This document shows, in pieces, positions 7,185-17,613 of a stretch of DNA of 64,000 bases (position 1 is the first letter of the stretch; every line of letters starts with the position of its first letter). The stretch spans positions 843,975 through 907,974 of the forward strand of contig NZ_LR732816.1 of the NCBI RefSeq assembly GCF_902506205.1, given 5' to 3'. Made by a program: the position numbers and the translations under genes. The notes under the pieces were generated by a model. The model saw only the letters and a list, made by a program, of their open reading frames with translations. It was not told where the DNA came from and did not search any database. Source of the DNA: Brevundimonas sp. G8. GTDB taxonomy: Bacteria > Pseudomonadota > Alphaproteobacteria > Caulobacterales > Caulobacteraceae.

Positions 7185-9683
7185 CTAGAACAGTATCTTG
7201 CGCAGGTTGATGCGGAACACCCGGCCCTGCGGGTCCAGATAGTCCCGCTGATAGTTGACCGGCGTGGCGCCGTCGCTGCTGGTCACGGACACCCGGTCGT
7301 CGAAGATGTTCTGAACCCCGAAGCCGATCCGCGTCCCCTTCAGGATCGGGAAACGTTCGACCCACGACGTGCGCTGGGTCAGGTCGGCGAAGGCGAACAG
7401 ATTGACCGTCGTCCGTCCCGAGAAGTCCAGATCAGGCGAGCCCAGGGCGTCGCCGTTGACCGTGGTGCCCGCACGCCAGTTGGCGTTGACGAAGGCGCCC
7501 AGCCCATTCTTGAACAGGCCGGTCTGAAGCTGGACCTCGTGGCGCGACTGGCCGCCCGAGCCCGAGATCGAGTCGCCGTCCAGCAGATCCAGCGGCTCCA
7601 GACCCTCGCGGATCACCACCTCGTCCTGGACGCGCCAGGTGTGGGTCAGCGACAGGTTGAACATCCCCTGGCCGGGCTGCATCCCCTGTCCGCGTCCGCC
7701 GCGCATCCGTCCGCCGCCGCCAGGGCCTCCGGGTCCGCCCGGACCGCCGCCAGTCATCATGCCGCCGCCAGGACGACCGCCGCCCGGCCGCTGTCCCGCC
7801 GCAGCGGGGTTCGGCTTGCCGAAGGGCCGCGAAAAGTTGAAGCCCCACTGCACGTCCTGCTGCTCGCGCTTGAAGAAGTTCAGCGGGCGGGCGTCGATGG
7901 ACAGCAGATTGCCGTCGGCGTCGCGCACGAACCGATCCGGCAGCGCCGCCTCGAGCGCAGGGGTGATGGTCGGGAAGCTGGAAATCTCGTCATCCGCCTC
8001 AGTGCGGGTATAGGCCAGATTCAACCGGAAATCCTGGGCCGACAGCGGCTGCCAGTTCATGCCCAGCTTCAGGATGCGCCGATCCTCGGCCTTCAGATTG
8101 GGATCGCCGCCAGTAATCTGGGTGATCTCGACAGTCTGGTTGTTGCGGAAGTCGAACACCGGCGTGTTGGGCGTCGACACCGTCGGGTCGTTCAACTGCT
8201 GAACGGTGGGGGCCTTGCCCTCGTCGGAATAGTTGGCTGACAGCGACAGCCGCTCGACCGGCGACCAGTTCAAACCGGCCCCGACCGACGACACGCCGCC
8301 GAAGTCGGACAGTTCCTGATAGGCCAGGTTCAGATTGGCCGACAGGTCGCCGATCCTGGGCAGAATGCCGCGTTCGACATTGGTGATCGGCAGGTCGAAA
8401 TTGGCCTGGACGCTGCCCGAGTTGCGCGACTGAGACCGGTCCACGGCCACGCCCGAACGCAAGCTCTCGGAGTCCAGCGACTGATAGCCGGCGCCGACCT
8501 TGAAGGTCGAGGTGATGTCGCCCGCCGGCAGCTCGTACGGGCGGCCGTTCAGCACCAGTTCGGCCGTCGCGGTCTGGGCCACCGAGTTCGCGGTGTCGCG
8601 AGCGCGCTCCGTCACCCGTCCTTCCAGATCGCCGAATGGATTGACGCTCAGGTCACCCGCCGTCACCGCGGCCTGAAGGGCGTCGGAATTCACCCCCTTG
8701 CCCGTCGAGGTGTCGGTCTCGACGCGGGTGTAGCCCCCCGTCGCCGTCCAGCGCCAGTCGCCAACATAGCCGTCAAACACCGTGCCCAGTTCGGCGGTGC
8801 GCGTATCGGTCTCGCGCGTCAGGGCGCCCGGCAGGTTCAGATAGCGGAACAGGACAGCGTCTGCGCCCGACGGCGAAAACGGACTGGTCCCAGGCACGTT
8901 CAGGCTCACGCCCGGCAGGCCCAGGTAGCTGAAGCTGCTGGAGTCCTCCAGACTGCCGCTCAGCGTCATTCCGACCTTGTCGTTCAGGTCGTGCTTGTAG
9001 GTGCCGGCTACCGACGCCTGCGCCGTTTTGGGCAGAAGGGTGCGATAGGCGTTCGCCAGTTCGCTGTCGCCACCCGCAGTCTCGCTGCGGTCGATATTGC
9101 GCTCGGTCTCGAACAAAGTGTTGGCGGTCGTGCCGTTGATGTCCAGCGACCAACGGTCGGCGCCGGCGATGCGCAGGACGTTGTTCTCGCTGGCGGTGGT
9201 CGTGCGGCCGCCCTGCTCCGGCCGGCTGACGTTGACCGAGGCGGTCAGGGACTTGAAGTCCGCCTTCAGCACGATGTTCACCACCCGCTGATTGGCGCTG
9301 TAGCCATAGGACAGCGCCGTCTCTTCCGGCAGGACGTCGAAACGGTCGATCGCCTCGGGCGGGATGCCACGGATCTCGCGGAAGCCCGAGATGCGGCGCC
9401 CATTGACCAGGAAGACCGGCGATCCGCCGCGCGCGCTGCGGGTCTGGGCTTCCAGCAGCGTGACCAGTTCGCCGATGTTGGTCGCGCCGAACGCCTGGAT
9501 CTGGGCGGAGTCGTACGAGACGATCGGCTCCTGCCCACCCAGGGCCACGCCGCGACGCGCGGCTGTGACCTCGACATCAGGCAGCACCACCGTGGGCTCT
9601 TCCTGCTGCACCTGGGGCTGGGCAGGCTCGACGGCGGCGGCGGAAGGGGCCAGCGCAAGAAGGAGAAGCGCGGTCTGGGTCAT
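7185..9683 (-). CDS. TonB-dependent outer-membrane receptor with Gly-rich insert
   Basis: 832 residues. A signal peptide (MTQTALLLLALAPSAAA) leads a secreted N-terminus, a plug domain at about residues 33-150 (VEVTAARRG as TonB-box-like region, IQAFGATNIGELVTLLEAQT, then VFLVNGRRISGF and VLPEETALSYGYSANQRVVN) and a C-terminal beta-barrel ending in RVFRINLRKILF, which carries the aromatic terminal signature of outer-membrane proteins. Such receptors import siderophores, sugars or vitamins using TonB energy; the substrate cannot be told. A low-complexity Gly/Pro/Met-rich stretch at about residues 622-672 interrupts the barrel, probably in an extracellular loop. No exb, ton or regulator genes are adjacent. 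Confidence 0.9.
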   Translation of the reverse strand: MTQTALLLLALAPSAAAVEPAQPQVQQEEPTVVLPDVEVTAARRGVALGGQEPIVSYDSAQIQAFGATNIGELVTLLEAQTRSARGGSPVFLVNGRRISGFREIRGIPPEAIDRFDVLPEETALSYGYSANQRVVNIVLKADFKSLTASVNVSRPEQGGRTTTASENNVLRIAGADRWSLDINGTTANTLFETERNIDRSETAGGDSELANAYRTLLPKTAQASVAGTYKHDLNDKVGMTLSGSLEDSSSFSYLGLPGVSLNVPGTSPFSPSGADAVLFRYLNLPGALTRETDTRTAELGTVFDGYVGDWRWTATGGYTRVETDTSTGKGVNSDALQAAVTAGDLSVNPFGDLEGRVTERARDTANSVAQTATAELVLNGRPYELPAGDITSTFKVGAGYQSLDSESLRSGVAVDRSQSRNSGSVQANFDLPITNVERGILPRIGDLSANLNLAYQELSDFGGVSSVGAGLNWSPVERLSLSANYSDEGKAPTVQQLNDPTVSTPNTPVFDFRNNQTVEITQITGGDPNLKAEDRRILKLGMNWQPLSAQDFRLNLAYTRTEADDEISSFPTITPALEAALPDRFVRDADGNLLSIDARPLNFFKREQQDVQWGFNFSRPFGKPNPAAAGQRPGGGRPGGGMMTGGGPGGPGGPGGGGRMRGGRGQGMQPGQGMFNLSLTHTWRVQDEVVIREGLEPLDLLDGDSISGSGGQSRHEVQLQTGLFKNGLGAFVNANWRAGTTVNGDALGSPDLDFSGRTTVNLFAFADLTQRTSWVERFPILKGTRIGFGVQNIFDDRVSVTSSDGATPVNYQRDYLDPQGRVFRINLRKILF

Positions 9684-9937
9684 GGAACAACGATCCGGGA
9701 GAAGATTTCAGACCCCTGTGGGACGGCACAAACATGGCTGGAAAACGACGCAATTCATGAAGTTTCAGAAAGCGTTGCACCCTTTCAACACCGGCGAAAA
9801 AGCCGCGACGGAATGGGCGATCTGGCGCGTTGAAGCTGATCGCGGTGTGTCCGAAAAGCCGGCTGTAAGACATCGGCGATGATGACATCGGGGTTCGCCG
9901 TTGGCCAACCTGGGAGTCGATCAAAGAAGACTCCGCG

Positions 9938-9966
9938 TTGACCACCCCCGGGCTTTCGGCTATAGG
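9938..9966 (+). promoter_or_regulatory. Sigma-70-type promoter for rpsT
   Basis: TTGACC (9938-9943), 17-bp spacer, TATAGG (9961-9966): close to the housekeeping consensus at ideal spacing. Transcription would start near 9973, giving a leader of about 60 nt before the rpsT ATG. Confidence 0.7.
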
Positions 9967-9987
9967 CCCGCCCTCTTGAGATTTCCG

Positions 9988-10016
9988 CGCCGTGGACGTG
10001 TGCTCCACGGCGTTTT
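9988..10016 (+). terminator. Terminator-like hairpin in the rpsT leader (possible attenuator)
   Basis: CGCCGTGGA (9988-9996) pairs perfectly with TCCACGGCG (10004-10012) around a 7-nt loop, followed by TTTT (10013-10016). It lies between the rpsT promoter and its Shine-Dalgarno (AAGG, 10024-10027). Position and form suggest premature termination or a regulatory leader; the regulator is unknown. Confidence 0.5.
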
Positions 10017-10033
10017 CCGTTCGAAGGTTTGAC

Positions 10034-10303
10034 ATGGCCAACAACCCCGGCGCCCGCAAGGCGATCCGCAAGATCGAAGCGCGTACCGAAGTGAACAAGG
10101 CGCGCCGTTCGCGCGTCCGCACCTATCTGCGCAAGTTCCAGGAAGCTCTGGCCGGTGGCGATGCCGCCGTCGCCAAGACCGCTTTCGTGGAAGCTCAATC
10201 CGAGCTGATGCGCGCAGTCTCCAAGGGCGTCGTTCACAAGAACACCGGCTCGCGCAAGGTGTCGCGTCTGGCCGCCCAGCTGAAGAAGCTGTCGGCCGCC
10301 TGA
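10034..10303 (+). CDS. rpsT: 30S ribosomal protein S20
   Basis: 89 residues, highly basic, with the S20 pattern [20 protein letters not shown], then [15 protein letters not shown] and [21 protein letters not shown]20 is an early-assembly protein that binds 16S rRNA at the base of the small subunit. The ATG at 10034 has AAGG seven bases upstream; an in-frame codon further 5' lies within the leader hairpin and is not a start. rpsT directly upstream of dnaA is the arrangement known from Caulobacter. A strong terminator at 10372-10405 separates the two transcripts. Confidence 0.98.
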   Translation: MANNPGARKAIRKIEARTEVNKARRSRVRTYLRKFQEALAGGDAAVAKTAFVEAQSELMRAVSKGVVHKNTGSRKVSRLAAQLKKLSAA

Positions 10304-10371
10304 GCCAGAATTAATCCAACAGCAGACGGAACAGCTGTCGCTGTTTCGTTGTGGGATTATGAAGCAATATC

Positions 10372-10405
10372 AACGCCGAAGGAGCGCATGCTCCTTCGGC
10401 GTTTT
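10372..10405 (+). terminator. Rho-independent terminator after rpsT
   Basis: AACGCCGAAGGAGC (10372-10385) pairs perfectly over 14 bp with GCTCCTTCGGCGTT (10390-10403) around a GCAT loop, ending in TTTT. It lies about 70 bp after the rpsT stop. Confidence 0.9.
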
Positions 10406-10484
10406 GCGTTGTGTCGCTAAGGTGCAATTTTGAAATCCGCACTCGTCGAGCGCTGATCCTTTGAAAATTCCAAGCAGGATCAGG

Positions 10485-10561
10485 GTTTGACGGAGTCAAA
10501 CAATTTAACTGCGAATCGACCAACGAATCAGCGTTGACCCACCCGGCTCGCAGCGTAAGTT
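10485..10561 (+). promoter_or_regulatory. Candidate dnaA promoter with dyad and three GANTC sites
   Basis: GTTTGAC (10485-10491), 3-bp spacer, GTCAAAC (10495-10501) forms a perfect dyad. GANTC sites, the CcrM methylation target in Caulobacterales, occur at 10493-10497, 10513-10517 and 10525-10529. TTGACC (10534-10539), 16-bp spacer, TAAGTT (10556-10561) is a plausible promoter just downstream. In Caulobacter, dnaA transcription responds to GANTC methylation state; extension to this genome is inference. Confidence 0.5.
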
Positions 10562-10658
10562 TTGGCCTCTAACGCACTTCCATCCCAGCACGGATGAAGA
10601 CGGCGCGGGACTTAGTTTCGCGTTGGCGGGAGATGTCTGTCCAGAGGTTCGACCCCGT

Positions 10659-10679
10659 CCGAAAAGCATCGCTTTTCGG
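10659..10679 (+). other. Hairpin in the dnaA 5' leader
   Basis: CCGAAAAGC (10659-10667) pairs perfectly with GCTTTTCGG (10671-10679) around a 3-nt loop, 52 nt upstream of the earliest dnaA start and downstream of the candidate promoter. No T-run follows, so a translational or mRNA-stability role is more likely than termination. Confidence 0.4.
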
Positions 10680-10731
10680 CGCAGGAGAAGTCGTCCCTGA
10701 ACCATCGCCCTGAAGCTGCGGAAGGTCGGAT

Positions 10732-12246
10732 TTGGTTTTGGATTGGGCGGGCAAGATGGTTGGGGGCGCAACGGCGATGGCGGGCGGAACGAATATGTCG
10801 GGAATGACGGACCCGGACCGCATCTGGAGCGAGGCCTCCGTGCGCCTGCGCGCCGAGATCGGCGACGGCCCCTTCTCGTCCTATATCGCCCCGTCGGCGG
10901 TCCGGCTGGACAACGCCGGCCATCTGATCCTGGTCACCCCCACCGCCTATGCCCGTGACTGGGTGCGCAAGAACGCCCTGCGCCGCATGAACGAGCTGTG
11001 GTTGGGCCTGGACGGCCTGTCGCGTCGCCTCGAGGTCCGTTGCCGCGCCGAGGTGGGCTCGGCCCCGCCAGCCTCGGCCGTGCTGGCCGGCAATGTGGTG
11101 GACGCCGCCCCGCGTCTCGCCGCCTTCGCCTCGACGCCCCATATGGCTCCCGCCGCCCCGATCAGCGCCACCCCCATAAGCGCGGACGGCGCCCGCGCCG
11201 TGCGCGCCGCCGGCCTGCAGGACCGTCTGACCTTCGACAGCTTCGTGGAGGGTCAGGGCAACGCCTTCGCCCTGGCCATCGCCAAACAAGTCGCCAGCTG
11301 GGCCGACGGTCACTTCAACCCCGTTTTCTTCTGCGGCCCCTACGGCTACGGCAAGACCCACCTGCTGAACGCCATCGCCTGGGAGGCGCAGCGCCTGCGG
11401 CCCGAGGCCAAGGTCGTCTATCTGACCGCCGAACGCTTCCTGTCCACCTTCGTCAAGGCGATGCAGGACCGCTCGACCGCCGCCTTCAAGGAAAGCCTGC
11501 GCTCGGCCGACATGCTGCTGCTGGACGACGTCCAGTTCGTGGGCGGCAAGACGTCGACCCAGGAAGAACTGCTCTCGACCCTTACGGCCCTGATCGAGGA
11601 CGGCAAACGCATCGTCTTTTCGGCCGACCGCGCCCCGATGGCCCTGACCGAGGTCGAGCCGCGCCTGCGCAGCCACCTCGCCGCCGGTCTGACCTGCCCA
11701 GTCGAGGCGGGCGACCGCGAGCTGAAGATCGCCGTGGCCCAGAACCGTCTCAAGGCCTTGTCGGCCCTGGGCGTGGTCCAGGGCGAAGCTAACCCCGAGG
11801 TCCTGGCCCAGCTGGTGGACCGCACCCCCGGCTCGATGCGTGAGCTTGAAGGCGCCGTGAACACCTTGGCCGCCGCCGCCGGTTCGCGCCTGTCGGCCGT
11901 CTCGGTGGACGAGGCCTCGATCCTGCTGGGCGCCGCCCTGCGCGGCGGACCCGAGCGCCGCATCACCGTGGACGAGATCCAGAAGACGGTCGCCGACCAC
12001 TTCAACATGAAACAGGCCGACCTGCTGAGCGAGCGCCGCACCCGTGCGGTGGCCCGCCCGCGCCAGATCGCCATGTATCTGTGCAAGCAGCATACGACCC
12101 GCTCCTATCCCGACATCGGCCGTCGTTTCGGCGGGCGCGACCACACCACGGTCCTGCACGGCGTGCGCAAGATCGAGGAGTTGATGCCGCAGGACGACCA
12201 GATCGCCCGCGACGTCGAGGCCCTGACGCGCAAGCTTCGCGGCTGA
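10732..12246 (+). CDS. dnaA: Chromosomal replication initiator DnaA
   Basis: About 480-504 residues depending on start. Domain I (IWSEASVRLRAEIGDGPFSS, then ARDWVRKNALRRMNELW) is followed by a variable Ala-rich domain II, then the AAA+ domain with Walker A (GPYGYGKTHLLNAIAWE) and Walker B (MLLLDDVQFVGGK). Domain IV carries the DnaA-box recognition signature RRFGGRDHTTVLHGVRKIE. It binds DnaA boxes and opens the origin. The start is uncertain: a TTG at 10732 has GAAGG six bases upstream. In-frame ATGs at 10756, 10777, 10795 and 10804 are alternatives, and conserved sequence begins only at IWSEAS. dnaN follows 108 bp downstream. Confidence 0.97.
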   Translation: MVLDWAGKMVGGATAMAGGTNMSGMTDPDRIWSEASVRLRAEIGDGPFSSYIAPSAVRLDNAGHLILVTPTAYARDWVRKNALRRMNELWLGLDGLSRRLEVRCRAEVGSAPPASAVLAGNVVDAAPRLAAFASTPHMAPAAPISATPISADGARAVRAAGLQDRLTFDSFVEGQGNAFALAIAKQVASWADGHFNPVFFCGPYGYGKTHLLNAIAWEAQRLRPEAKVVYLTAERFLSTFVKAMQDRSTAAFKESLRSADMLLLDDVQFVGGKTSTQEELLSTLTALIEDGKRIVFSADRAPMALTEVEPRLRSHLAAGLTCPVEAGDRELKIAVAQNRLKALSALGVVQGEANPEVLAQLVDRTPGSMRELEGAVNTLAAAAGSRLSAVSVDEASILLGAALRGGPERRITVDEIQKTVADHFNMKQADLLSERRTRAVARPRQIAMYLCKQHTTRSYPDIGRRFGGRDHTTVLHGVRKIEELMPQDDQIARDVEALTRKLRG

Positions 12247-12252
12247 AGCTGT

Positions 12253-12279
12253 GGAGCAGCGGGACTGACCCGTTGCTCC
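12253..12279 (+). terminator. Hairpin between dnaA and dnaN
   Basis: GGAGCAGCGGG (12253-12263) pairs with CCCGTTGCTCC (12269-12279) over 11 bp with one G-T wobble and a 5-nt loop, six bases after the dnaA stop. No T-run follows. It could terminate weakly, or mark an mRNA processing or stability element that sets different dnaA and dnaN levels. Confidence 0.4.
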
Positions 12280-12354
12280 CGCCGCGCAATCCGCTAGTGT
12301 CCAAGGTCACTTAACCGCGGCCATCTGCGAATCGGCCGCGCCGGGCGAGACGAC

Positions 12355-13473
12355 ATGCAGCTGACCATCGAACGATCCGCGCTCCTCAAGGCCCTGGGCC
12401 ACGTGCAGAGCGTCGTCGAACGTCGAAACACCATTCCGATCCTGTCCAACGTCCTGCTGTCCGCAGGGCGCGACCGGCTGGCCTTCGCGGCCACCGATCT
12501 GGACATGGAGATGGTCGACGAGGCCGAGGCCCAGGTTCAGGTCGAGGGCCAGATCACGGCCCCCGCCCACACCCTGTATGAAATCGTCCGCAAGCTGCCG
12601 GAAGGCGCCGAGGTCTCGCTGCTCTATTCGGGCGACGATCCGCGCCTGGTCGTTTCGGCCGGTCGGTCGCGCTTCAACCTGCCGGTCCTGCCGGCGGGCG
12701 ACTTCCCCGTCATGTCCACCGACAGCGCCGGCGCCTCCTACGTCATGCCCAAGGAAGACCTGGCCCGCCTGATCGACAAGACCCGGTTCGCGGTCTCGAC
12801 CGAGGAAACCCGCTACTATCTGAACGGCCTTTACCTGCACACGGTGTCGGAGGCTGGCGTGCCCCTTCTGCGCGCCGTCGCCACCGACGGTCACCGCCTG
12901 GCGCTGGCCGAGACCCCGGCGCCCGAGGGCGCGGCCGGCGGCCCCGGCGTCATCGTGCCGCGCAAGACCGTGGATCAGGTCCGTCGTCTTCTGGACGACG
13001 CCGGCGGCCCGGTCGAGGTCACCGTCTCGGCCCAGAAGATCCGCTTCCAGATGGGCGAGGCGTCCCTGACGTCCAAGGTCATCGACGGCGCCTTCCCCGA
13101 CTATCTGCGCGTCATTCCCAAGGGCAACGACAAACAGGCCGACATCGACAACGCCCTGTTCGCCAAGGCCGTCGACCGCGTCGCCACCATCTCGGCGGAA
13201 AAGAGCCGTTCGGTGAAACTCGCCTTCGACAACGACCGGGTGAAGCTGACCGTGCGCAACATGGAGGCCGGCCAGGCCGAGGAAGAGGTCGAGATCGGCT
13301 ATTCGGACGAGCCGTTCGAGATCGGCTTCAACGCCCGCTACCTGCTGGACGTCGCCGGCCAGATCACCGGCGAAAACGCCGCCTTCCGCTTCGCCGACCC
13401 GGCTTCTCCGACCCTGGTCCTCGATCCGGCCGATCCGGGCGTTCAGTATGTGCTGATGCCGCTAAGGGTCTAA
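12355..13473 (+). CDS. dnaN: DNA polymerase III beta subunit (sliding clamp)
   Basis: 372 residues, the normal clamp length, built from three similar domains. The N-terminal IERSALLKALGHVQSVVERR and PILSNVLL blocks and the C-terminal VQYVLMPLRV are diagnostic. The MPLR tail forms part of the hydrophobic pocket that binds polymerase and other partners. The dimeric ring tethers DNA polymerase III to the template and contacts the replication regulator Hda/HdaA in Caulobacterales. It is the second gene of the dnaA-dnaN-recF-gyrB set. A REP-like element begins 10 bp after its stop codon. Confidence 0.98.
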   Translation: MQLTIERSALLKALGHVQSVVERRNTIPILSNVLLSAGRDRLAFAATDLDMEMVDEAEAQVQVEGQITAPAHTLYEIVRKLPEGAEVSLLYSGDDPRLVVSAGRSRFNLPVLPAGDFPVMSTDSAGASYVMPKEDLARLIDKTRFAVSTEETRYYLNGLYLHTVSEAGVPLLRAVATDGHRLALAETPAPEGAAGGPGVIVPRKTVDQVRRLLDDAGGPVEVTVSAQKIRFQMGEASLTSKVIDGAFPDYLRVIPKGNDKQADIDNALFAKAVDRVATISAEKSRSVKLAFDNDRVKLTVRNMEAGQAEEEVEIGYSDEPFEIGFNARYLLDVAGQITGENAAFRFADPASPTLVLDPADPGVQYVLMPLRV

Positions 13474-13483
13474 TCAAGGTATT

Positions 13484-13515
13484 TCCGCTCATCCCGGCGA
13501 AAGCCGGGACCCAGT
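13484..13515 (+). repeat. Left REP-like arm
   Basis: TCCGCTCA followed by the hairpin TCCCGGC-GAAA-GCCGGGA (13492-13509), then a CCAGT-containing edge. A GNRA-type tetraloop on a 7-bp stem and a short conserved head are typical of REP elements in high-GC proteobacteria. Confidence 0.75.
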
Positions 13516-13541
13516 GCTTTCGTTCGTACCGGAGGCTGGCG

Positions 13542-13829
13542 TTGGCGTTCTTCACCTACATCGTCGCCAGTCGTCGCAACGGCACGCTCTATACCGGCTC
13601 GACAGAAGACCTGATCAAGCGGGTGGCCGAACATCGCGACAAGCTGCGCCCAGGTTTTACGAGCCGATATGGCGTGGTGCTGTTGGTCTGGTACGAAACC
13701 CACGAAACGCGCGATGCGGCCATCGTTCGCGAACGCCAGATCAAGGAATGGAAACGGGCCTGGAAGCTGGAGCTGATCGAGCGCAAGAACCCAGCATGGG
13801 CGGATCTGTTTCCAACATTGCTCGGTTAG
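13542..13829 (+). CDS. Small GIY-YIG endonuclease-fold protein
   Basis: 95 residues making up a single GIY-YIG domain of the UPF0213/YhbQ-like type. [20 protein letters not shown] contains the two short strands (FTYIV as GIY, LYTGS as YIG), followed by [11 protein letters not shown] with the conserved Arg and His, then [20 protein letters not shown] with the metal-binding Glu. There is no DNA-binding accessory domain, so it may be a nuclease acting with other factors or on a simple structured target. It begins with TTG, six bases after a perfect GGAGG. It is flanked on both sides by inverted REP-like hairpins and sits between dnaN and recF, where it has no expected role. Confidence 0.88.
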   Translation: MAFFTYIVASRRNGTLYTGSTEDLIKRVAEHRDKLRPGFTSRYGVVLLVWYETHETRDAAIVRERQIKEWKRAWKLELIERKNPAWADLFPTLLG

Positions 13830-13847
13830 ATCGTGCCGAGCAAAAGG

Positions 13848-13879
13848 ACTGGTTCCCGGCTTTCGCCGGGATGAGCGGA
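13848..13879 (-). repeat. Right REP-like arm (inverted)
   Basis: Reverse complement of the left arm: ACTGG edge, then TCCCGGC-TTTC-GCCGGGA (13854-13871) and TGAGCGGA. It ends five bases before the recF start codon, so the arm supplies the recF ribosome-binding region (GAGCGGA). Confidence 0.75.
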
Positions 13880-13884
13880 TAGAT

Positions 13885-15033
13885 TTGAGCCTCACCTCTC
13901 TCACCCTCACCGACTTCCGCTCCTATGCGGGCGCGCGGCTGGAGATGACCTCCGGGCCTGTGGTGCTGCATGGGCCGAACGGGGCGGGCAAGACCAATTT
14001 GCTGGAGGCGATCAGCCTGCTGACCCCAGGCAAGGGGCTGCGCAGCGCCGCCGCCGCCGAGATGGGCCGGCGCGAGCCCGGCGAGGCGACCGGCCGCGCC
14101 TGGGCCGTCATGGTCGAACTGGACGACGAGACCCGTCTGGGCACCGGCGTCCAGACGGCGGGCGCGGCGCGGCGCATCGTGCGGATCGACGGCGAGACGG
14201 CGCAGCCGGGGCGGTTGCTCGACTATCTGCGCCCCGTCTGGGCCACGCCCGAGCAGGACCGGCTGTTCTCGGATGCGCGGGCCGACCGGCTGAAATTCTT
14301 CGACAGGCTGGTCTTCGCCGCCGATCCCGATCACGCCGCCAGCGTCTCCATCTATGAAAAGGCCCTGCGCGAACGGCTGCGGTTGCTGAATGACGCGCAG
14401 GACGGACGCGAGGCCGATCCCGTCTGGCTGGACGCGCTGGAGCTTCGCCTGGGCGAGGCCGGCGCCCGCGCCGCCATCGCCCGCGTCGCCGCCCTCCACG
14501 CGCTCCAGGCCGCCATCGACTCCCGCAGCGACCGCCCCTTCCCCCAGGCAGACCTGGGCCTGGACGGCCCCGCCGAACAGATGGCCGAGGCCGGTGCCGA
14601 GGAAGACGAGATCGCCGCCGCGATCCGCGAGGGCCTGGCCAAGGCTCGCGCCCGCGACGGCGCCGCCGGACGCTCTCTGTTCGGCCCTCACCGTACCGAC
14701 CTGACGGCGCTGCACCGCGAGAAGCAGCGCCCCGCCGCCGAGGGGTCTTCGGGCGAGCAGAAGGCTCTGGTCCTGAACCTGATCCTGGCCCAGATCACCC
14801 GCCTGTCGGATCATGCCGGGACGGTGGCTGTAGCCGGCGCCGCCCGCCCCGTCCTGCTGCTGGACGAGGCCCCCGCCCACCTTGACGAGCGCCGCCGCGC
14901 CGCCTTGTTCGACGAGATCGTGGCCCTCGATCTCCAAGCCTTCATGACTGGCACCGAACGCGACCTGTTCGCGGGCCTGGAAGGCCGCGCCCAGTTCGTC
15001 CGCGTCGCCGAAGGGACGCTGGAAACCGACTAG
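13885..15033 (+). CDS. recF: DNA replication and repair protein RecF
   Basis: 382 residues, an SMC-like ATPase that loads RecA at single-strand gaps with RecO and RecR. The N-terminal [16 protein letters not shown] is followed by Walker A ([19 protein letters not shown]). The C-terminal half has the ABC signature region ([18 protein letters not shown]) and Walker B ([16 protein letters not shown]). The start is a TTG at 13885 with only a weak GAGCGGA before it, contributed by the adjacent REP-like arm. That is unusual and may lower translation. gyrB follows 144 bp later. Confidence 0.96.
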   Translation: MSLTSLTLTDFRSYAGARLEMTSGPVVLHGPNGAGKTNLLEAISLLTPGKGLRSAAAAEMGRREPGEATGRAWAVMVELDDETRLGTGVQTAGAARRIVRIDGETAQPGRLLDYLRPVWATPEQDRLFSDARADRLKFFDRLVFAADPDHAASVSIYEKALRERLRLLNDAQDGREADPVWLDALELRLGEAGARAAIARVAALHALQAAIDSRSDRPFPQADLGLDGPAEQMAEAGAEEDEIAAAIREGLAKARARDGAAGRSLFGPHRTDLTALHREKQRPAAEGSSGEQKALVLNLILAQITRLSDHAGTVAVAGAARPVLLLDEAPAHLDERRRAALFDEIVALDLQAFMTGTERDLFAGLEGRAQFVRVAEGTLETD

Positions 15034-17604
<2,571 letters not shown>

Positions 17605-17613
17605 CGGCGAGAG

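Larger units (their letters stand above)
9684..10033. other. Divergent intergenic region between TonB receptor and rpsT
   Basis: 350 bp without a convincing gene. The right half holds a strong rpsT promoter (9938-9966) and a terminator-like leader hairpin (9988-10016), listed separately. The left half must carry the receptor promoter on the minus strand, but no clear box was found. A repeated GACATCGG pair lies near 9870-9896. Confidence 0.6.
10304..10731. other. rpsT-dnaA intergenic control region
   Basis: 428 bp with no convincing gene. It contains the rpsT terminator (10372-10405), a 7-bp dyad, three GANTC methylation sites and a promoter-like element (10485-10561), then a 9-bp leader hairpin (10659-10679). 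I looked for consensus DnaA boxes (TTATCCACA and one-mismatch forms) and found no convincing cluster, so I do not call a replication origin here. Confidence 0.7.
13484..13879. mobile_element. 396-bp cassette: GIY-YIG gene between inverted REP-like hairpins
   Basis: Two near-identical 32-bp arms (13484-13515 and 13848-13879) lie in opposite orientation around one small nuclease gene. The outer 26 bp are identical; across 32 bp there is one mismatch. The unit sits exactly between dnaN and recF, which are otherwise collinear. I find no other copy of the arm sequence in the window. The form suggests a mobile or formerly mobile element like REP/REPIN systems, with the GIY-YIG endonuclease as the candidate mobility or homing enzyme. 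No target-site duplication was identified, so mobility is inferred. Confidence 0.55.

Noticed and set aside
10304-10731. Replication origin upstream of dnaA
   Set aside because: No cluster of DnaA boxes was found by eye; in Caulobacter the origin lies near hemE, away from dnaA.
10612-12159. 515-residue open frame antisense to dnaA
   Set aside because: Shadow of dnaA with no recognisable domain; the dnaA frame has full AAA+ and DNA-binding motifs.
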